DNA of 9,663 nt from Anaerolineales bacterium (GTDB lineage: Bacteria; Chloroflexota; Anaerolineae; 4572-78; NAK82), in contig JAHELX010000198.1 in assembly GCA_024643945.1 (NCBI GenBank), positions 1 to 9,663 on the forward strand, in the 5' to 3' direction. Below the pieces are notes generated by a model. The model had not been told where the DNA came from, did no database searches, and worked only from the letters and a program-made list of their open reading frames with translations. Within the stretch, counting starts at the first letter, position 1. Every line of letters begins with the position of its first letter. This document shows positions 6,284-9,663 of the stretch, in pieces. Position numbers and translations under genes: made by a program.

Positions 6284-6395
6284 CCTCTTGGGCATAGAAC
6301 TCATCTATGGGTTGCCTTTGGGGAAAACCGGGAACTCACATCATCAATCGACGTTAGGGCTTTGACGACATCTTGCGCAAAGGAGGGTAGTGACA
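6284..6395. other. Intergenic spacer between permease and adaptor genes
   Basis: 112 nt without a gene. It holds the right copy of the split direct repeat, ATAGAACTC (6294-6302) and GGGTTGCC (6309-6316), a short CATAG/CTATG inverted repeat (6293-6297 and 6305-6309), and the adaptor's ribosome site AAAGGAGG at 6379-6386. No terminator-like hairpin with a T-run is visible, so read-through from the permease is expected. Confidence 0.5.
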
Positions 6396-7745
6396 ATGAA
6401 ACGCATCATCGTGATCGTGGCCGTGATTCTCATCCTGGCTGTCGGGGGGGGCTTCGTCTACCAACAGGTTCTGGCCCCGGTTGAGCCGACGCCGACGCCG
6501 GAGATTGACCTGAGCGCCCAGGCAACGCTGCCAGCGGTGGTATCGGCCGAGGGGTTTGTGGTGCCTGCCCACGAGGCCGACCTTTCCCCCGAGGTCAGTG
6601 GGCAGGTGGTCGAGGTGCTGGCCGCCGAAGGAGACTCAGTGCAGGCGGGCCAGGTACTGCTTCGCCTGGACAGCACCGACCAGCAGATGGCCGTGGCGCA
6701 GGCCGAGACAGGCATAGCACAGGCCGAGGCGGCCCTGACCAGCGCCCGAGCCCGGCTGGCCCAGGTCAAAGCCGGCCCCACCGATGCAGCTATCGCCCAA
6801 GCCGAGGCGGCGGTGCAAACGGCTAAGGCACGGCTGGCGCAGGCCAAGGCTGGCGCCACTGATGAGGCCGTCGCCCAGGCCGAAGCGGCAGTGGAAACGG
6901 CTAAGGCGCGGCTGAACCAACTGTTGGCCGGCGCCCGTCCCGAGGATATCCAGGCCGCCGCGGCTGAATTGCTCACGGCTCAGGCGACGTTGCGCCAGGC
7001 CCAGGCCGCTTACGACGAGATTGCCTGGGCCGGCGATGTGAGCGAAACACCTCAGGCGATAGCCCTGGAGCAGGCTACTCTGAGTTTCGAGGCGGCCAAG
7101 GCGCGATACAATAGAGTGGTAAACGGCCCCACCGCCGAGGAGATTGCAGTGGCACAGGCTGGCGTCGCCGAGGCAGAGGCGGCGTTGGCGGCCGTCCTGG
7201 CTGGGCCGACCCAAGAGACGATTGCCGTCGCCGAGGCGGGAGTGGCTGAAACCGAGGCCGCCCTGGCGGCAGTCAGAGCCGGTCCCACCGACGAAGAGAT
7301 CGCCATCGCCGAGGCAGGAGTGGCCGAAGCCGAGGCAGGTCTGGCCTCAGCCCAGGCGACGCTGGCCAGTGCCCAGGCGACCCTCTCGGACTTTGAACTG
7401 AAAGCCCCCTTGGCTGGCACCGTTGCCCGCGTGAACCTGGACGTGGGCGAGCTCGCGGCCCCCGGCACGTCGATCATTAGCCTGGGCAGCACCTCGAACT
7501 GGTACGTGGAGACCGACGACCTGACTGAGATAGACGCGGTTCAGGTGGCGGTCGGCCAGCCGGTGAAGGTGACGGTAGATGCCATTCCCGAGCGCGAATT
7601 TAGCGGCATCGTGACCGATATCGCCCCCCGGTCCGAAACGAAGCGGGGTGACGTGACCTACACCGTCACTATCGAGCTAACCGATGCCGACGATGCCCCC
7701 CTGCGCTGGGGCCTGACCGCCTTCGTGGACATCAGCGTGGAGTAG
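6396..7745 (+). CDS. HlyD/MacA-type periplasmic adaptor with long periodic coiled coil
   Basis: A 449-aa membrane-anchored adaptor, expected to sit outside the cytoplasmic membrane and couple to the ABC permease. ATG 6396 lies 9 nt after AAAGGAGG; GTG 6390, two codons upstream, is too close to that site. Residues 4-21 form an uncleaved-looking anchor, followed by a VEPTPTPE linker. The first lipoyl half is about 55-91 (SPEVSGQVVEVLAAEGDSVQ), the second about 333-365 (LKAPLAGTVARVNLDVGELA), and a beta-barrel domain runs 366-449. Between the halves, about 95-330 is Ala/Glu-rich coiled coil with G-P-T-type breaks at 127, 153, 179, 244, 270 and 296. That is three 26-residue units on each side of a central segment near 205-220. 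The usual outer-membrane TolC-like partner gene is absent here, which fits a cell without a classical outer membrane. Confidence 0.92.
   Translation: MKRIIVIVAVILILAVGGGFVYQQVLAPVEPTPTPEIDLSAQATLPAVVSAEGFVVPAHEADLSPEVSGQVVEVLAAEGDSVQAGQVLLRLDSTDQQMAVAQAETGIAQAEAALTSARARLAQVKAGPTDAAIAQAEAAVQTAKARLAQAKAGATDEAVAQAEAAVETAKARLNQLLAGARPEDIQAAAAELLTAQATLRQAQAAYDEIAWAGDVSETPQAIALEQATLSFEAAKARYNRVVNGPTAEEIAVAQAGVAEAEAALAAVLAGPTQETIAVAEAGVAETEAALAAVRAGPTDEEIAIAEAGVAEAEAGLASAQATLASAQATLSDFELKAPLAGTVARVNLDVGELAAPGTSIISLGSTSNWYVETDDLTEIDAVQVAVGQPVKVTVDAIPEREFSGIVTDIAPRSETKRGDVTYTVTIELTDADDAPLRWGLTAFVDISVE
6771..7355 (+). repeat. Six 78-nt coding repeats in the adaptor coiled coil
   Basis: Units start at the Ala/Asn-Gly codons at 6771, 6849, 6927, 7122, 7200 and 7278, each 26 codons long. 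The consensus is about A-G-P-T-x-E-x-I-A-x-A-E-A-x-V-A-x-A-E-A-x-L. Units 1-3 and 4-6 are each in perfect register, and the two sets are separated by a non-repeat stretch (about residues 204-242). The fifth and sixth units are the most alike, suggesting recent expansion there. Confidence 0.75.
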
Positions 7746-7837
7746 GTTATAGGATATTTGGTTACAGACCCCCGTTGAAACGTTCCATAGCCGGAGCCCC
7801 TGCGATAGCGAATCTCTCAAGCACTGAGATCGGCAGC

Positions 7838-7855
7838 TTGACTACTGCACAGTAG
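7838..7855 (+). promoter_or_regulatory. TTGACT box overlapping a 14-nt palindrome
   Basis: TTGACT (7838-7843) resembles a -35. CTACTG-CA-CAGTAG (7842-7855) is a perfect 6-bp inverted repeat with a 2-nt centre that overlaps it. The matching -10 is poor (CAGGAT 7863-7868 at 19 nt is the nearest). It could be an activator- or repressor-controlled promoter for the SLC13 gene. Confidence 0.3.
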
Positions 7856-7901
7856 GTTGCATCAGGATAGACGTGATGGGGCGCATAGCGCGACGGCGAT
7901 A

Positions 7902-7924
7902 CCGGCGCTGGTGGTGAGCGCCGG
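7902..7924 (+). promoter_or_regulatory. GC-rich hairpin next to the SLC13 ribosome site
   Basis: CCGGCGCT (7902-7909) pairs perfectly with AGCGCCGG (7917-7924) around a 7-nt loop. It ends 7 nt before the GAGG ribosome site (7932-7935) and 18 nt before ATG 7943. There is no T-run, so it is not a standard terminator. It may tune translation initiation or mark a regulatory RNA end. Confidence 0.45.
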
Positions 7925-7942
7925 GGAAAGTGAGGAATCGCG

Positions 7943-9663
7943 ATGACGTTCCAGATTGCTCTGGTTATGGCCATTCTGGCGCTGACTGTCGCGCTCTTCG
8001 TCACTGAGCGGCTAAGAGTAGATGTGGTAGCCCTGTTGGTGCTGGGCGGCCTGGCCCTGACCGGCCTGGTCACCCCGGCCGAGGCGGTGTCCGGTTTCAG
8101 CAGCCCGGCCGTGATAACCGTGTGGGCAGTCTTCATTCTCAGTGGCGGCCTGTCCCGGACTGGCGTGGCCAGCCTGATCGGACGCCAGATCCTGCGCCTG
8201 GCCGGTACAGGCGAGCTGCGGCTGATGGCAGTGATTATGCTGACCGCTGGCGTCATGTCGGCCTTTATGAACAACGTCGGCGTGGCAGCGCTGCTGTTAC
8301 CGGTCGTCATGGACATCGCCCGGCGCACGGGTCATCCCCCTTCAAGACTACTGATGCCCCTCGCCTTTGGCTCGCTGCTGGGCGGTTTGACCACCCTCAT
8401 TGGCACGCCGCCCAACATTTTGGTCAGCGATGCCCTGCGCGACTATGACTTGCGTCCCTTTCAACTGTTTGACTACACGCCCGTCGGTCTGGCAGTGATG
8501 CTAGTCGGGGTGGCCTTTATGGCTCTGGTCGGACGTCACCTGCTGCCAGCCCGAGACCTGGCCAAGGAGTTCGCCGCTCCCAGCCAGGCGAACTTGGAGG
8601 AGGTTTATGATTTGCGCGAGCGGCTGTTTGTTATGCGTCTGCCGGCCGATTCGGTGCTGGTTGGAAGAACCCTGAGCGAAAGCCGGCTGGGCTCGGCCTT
8701 AGGTCTAAACGTCATCGGCATCATACGCGACAGTCAAACACGCCTGTCGCCCGATCCGGGAACCGTCCTCTGCCGTGGCGACAAGTTATTGGTGGCAGGA
8801 CGACTTGATCGGCTGGCCGAACTGCGTGGTCGACGACATCTTATGATAGAAGAGGATAACCTGGCCGTCGAAAGACTGACCTCGGCCGAGATAGAGGTGG
8901 CTGAACTGAGGTTGTCTCCGCATTCGCCACTCTTGGGGCAGACGCTCCAGCAGATCGACTTTCGTCGTCGCTTTGGGGTTAACGTGTTGGCTATTCGGCG
9001 CGACGGCATCCCCAGGCGAACCAACTTGCAGGACATCCCGCTGCAATTGGGAGATACCCTGCTGATCCAGGGACCGCCCGCCCAACTTGAGGTGTTGCGG
9101 GACGCCGCCGATCTGCTCGTCTCCAAGGTTGAGGCGGCCGAGATCTATCGTCTGCACGAGCGGCTCCTGATCGTTGGTGTCCCCCCAGATTCGACTCTGG
9201 TAGGCAAGACCCTGGCTGACAGTCGCCTGGGCGATGCTTTCGGTCTGACGGTGTTGGGCATTGTCCGCGAAGGGACCGCCCAACTGGTACCCGGACCGAC
9301 GGAACAAGTAATGGCGGGGGACACGCTTTTGGTTGAGGGTAAACTGGAAGACCTGTTGACACTACGCGGCCTGCAAGACCTGGAAATAGATCGCCAGGCA
9401 CCACCGGACCTCCGCGAGCTGGAGTCGGAGCAAGTGGGGCTGGCGGAAGTTGTGCTCTCTCCCCGCACCACCCTGGTCGGCCAGTCCTTGCGCCAGATGC
9501 ACTTCCGCGAGAAGTACGGTTTGAACGTGTTGGCCATCTGGCGCGAAGGCCACGCATACCGCTCTAATCTGCGCGATATGGCCCTGCGCTTTGGAGACGC
9601 CCTTCTCCTCTATGGACCGCGGGATAAGTTGAAGGTGCTGGGCAGCGAGCCGGATTTCCTGGT
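7943..9663 (+). CDS. SLC13/DASS-type transporter with four RCK_C domains (3' truncated)
   Basis: The frame is open from ATG 7943 to the window edge (573 codons plus 2 nt). An in-frame TGA at 7931-7933 makes ATG 7943 the earliest ATG/GTG/TTG start; GAGG lies 7 nt upstream. Residues 1-200 give about six helices. They carry ion-transporter-superfamily signatures: VSGFSSPAVITVWAVFILSG (49-68), FMNNVGVAALLLP (108-120) and IGTPPNILVSDAL (153-165). These are typical of the SLC13/CitM-like anion and dicarboxylate permeases. A soluble region then holds four RCK_C/TrkA_C-like domains at about 223-300, 316-390, 403-480 and 498-573. RCK_C domains bind small ligands or nucleotides and gate transport. The second half of the membrane domain should follow downstream. 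The substrate (sulfate, dicarboxylate or other anion) cannot be fixed. It may have its own promoter. Confidence 0.9.
   Translation, partial: MTFQIALVMAILALTVALFVTERLRVDVVALLVLGGLALTGLVTPAEAVSGFSSPAVITVWAVFILSGGLSRTGVASLIGRQILRLAGTGELRLMAVIMLTAGVMSAFMNNVGVAALLLPVVMDIARRTGHPPSRLLMPLAFGSLLGGLTTLIGTPPNILVSDALRDYDLRPFQLFDYTPVGLAVMLVGVAFMALVGRHLLPARDLAKEFAAPSQANLEEVYDLRERLFVMRLPADSVLVGRTLSESRLGSALGLNVIGIIRDSQTRLSPDPGTVLCRGDKLLVAGRLDRLAELRGRRHLMIEEDNLAVERLTSAEIEVAELRLSPHSPLLGQTLQQIDFRRRFGVNVLAIRRDGIPRRTNLQDIPLQLGDTLLIQGPPAQLEVLRDAADLLVSKVEAAEIYRLHERLLIVGVPPDSTLVGKTLADSRLGDAFGLTVLGIVREGTAQLVPGPTEQVMAGDTLLVEGKLEDLLTLRGLQDLEIDRQAPPDLRELESEQVGLAEVVLSPRTTLVGQSLRQMHFREKYGLNVLAIWREGHAYRSNLRDMALRFGDALLLYGPRDKLKVLGSEPDFL
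8603..9663 (+). repeat. Duplicated pair of RCK_C domains (A-B-A-B)
   Basis: Residues 221-400 (8603-9142) and 401-573 (9143 to the edge) are tandem copies with a 180-residue offset. By hand alignment the first domain of each pair (221-296 versus 401-476) is about half identical, sharing ERL, LVG-x-TL, SRLG and VxGI. The second domains share LSP, GQ-x-L-x-Q, FGVNVLAI/YGLNVLAI and GD-x-LL. DNA similarity is partial, so the duplication is old. Confidence 0.75.

Larger units (their letters stand above)
7746..7942. other. Intergenic region before the SLC13 gene
   Basis: 197 nt without a gene. It contains a -35-like TTGACT (7838-7843), a short palindrome (7842-7855) and a start-proximal hairpin (7902-7924), described separately. 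No intrinsic terminator with a T-run follows the adaptor gene, so whether the SLC13 gene is part of the operon cannot be settled by sequence alone. Confidence 0.5.

Noticed and set aside
6771..7355. CRISPR-like or satellite repeat interpretation of the 78-nt periodicity
   Set aside because: The period is codon-exact inside a clear HlyD-type coding frame and lacks conserved identical units with unique spacers.
391..7819. Shared 12-mer GCGAATCTCTCA at 391-402 and 7808-7819
   Set aside because: A few shared 12-mers are expected by chance in a 9.6-kb window, and the flanks do not match.
7762..8328. 188-codon antisense frame over the SLC13 start region
   Set aside because: Low-complexity Ser/Thr/Arg composition, and the opposite strand encodes clear transporter motifs.
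8991..9557. 188-codon antisense frame over the RCK_C repeats
   Set aside because: Arg/Pro/Gly-rich shadow of the duplicated domains on the + strand.

Overview
The window carries one strand-coherent gene block, with every convincing gene on the + strand. It comes from a GC-rich bacterium with strong AAGGAGG-type ribosome binding sites. The most likely source is a member of Chloroflexota (Anaerolineae-like). That rests on the Pro-Thr-Pro-Thr-Pro linker after the membrane anchor of the adaptor protein, the style of the long FtsX-type permease, the degenerate ATACGC/GAACTC intergenic repeats, and the lack of an outer-membrane partner gene. The taxonomic call is inference. No rRNA, tRNA, CRISPR array, transposase or phage gene is visible.

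Layout: (1) 1-123 is the 3' end of an unidentified gene. (2) 124-627 is a long non-coding stretch. It has a perfect extended -10 promoter (260-268) wrapped in an inverted repeat, then a terminator-like hairpin (285-314), then a second extended -10 promoter (321-349). (3) 628-1698 holds two small multi-spanning membrane proteins (112 and 229 aa) that appear to be built from the same two-helix unit. (4) 1764-2984 encodes a 406-aa phosphofructokinase-fold protein in which nearly every classical catalytic motif is replaced. (5) 3056-7745 encodes a MacB/LolD-type ABC ATPase, an 803-aa duplicated FtsX/MacB permease and a HlyD/MacA-type adaptor with a long periodic coiled coil. (6) 7943-9663 is the 5' part of an SLC13-type ion transporter with at least four RCK_C (TrkA_C) regulatory domains; it runs off the window.

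How they may work together: the ATPase, permease and adaptor make a complete tripartite-like MacAB-type export or envelope-remodelling machine. The two small membrane proteins and the phosphofructokinase-like protein lie just upstream with gaps of 42, 65 and 71 nt and no clear terminator, so they are probably co-transcribed with it. The most unusual item is the phosphofructokinase homologue: GGDG, TIDND, MGR and HIQRGG are all altered, which points to a sugar-phosphate or nucleotide sensor, or another non-glycolytic role, tied to the exporter. The SLC13 gene follows a 197-nt gap with its own palindrome and start-proximal hairpin and may be a separate unit.
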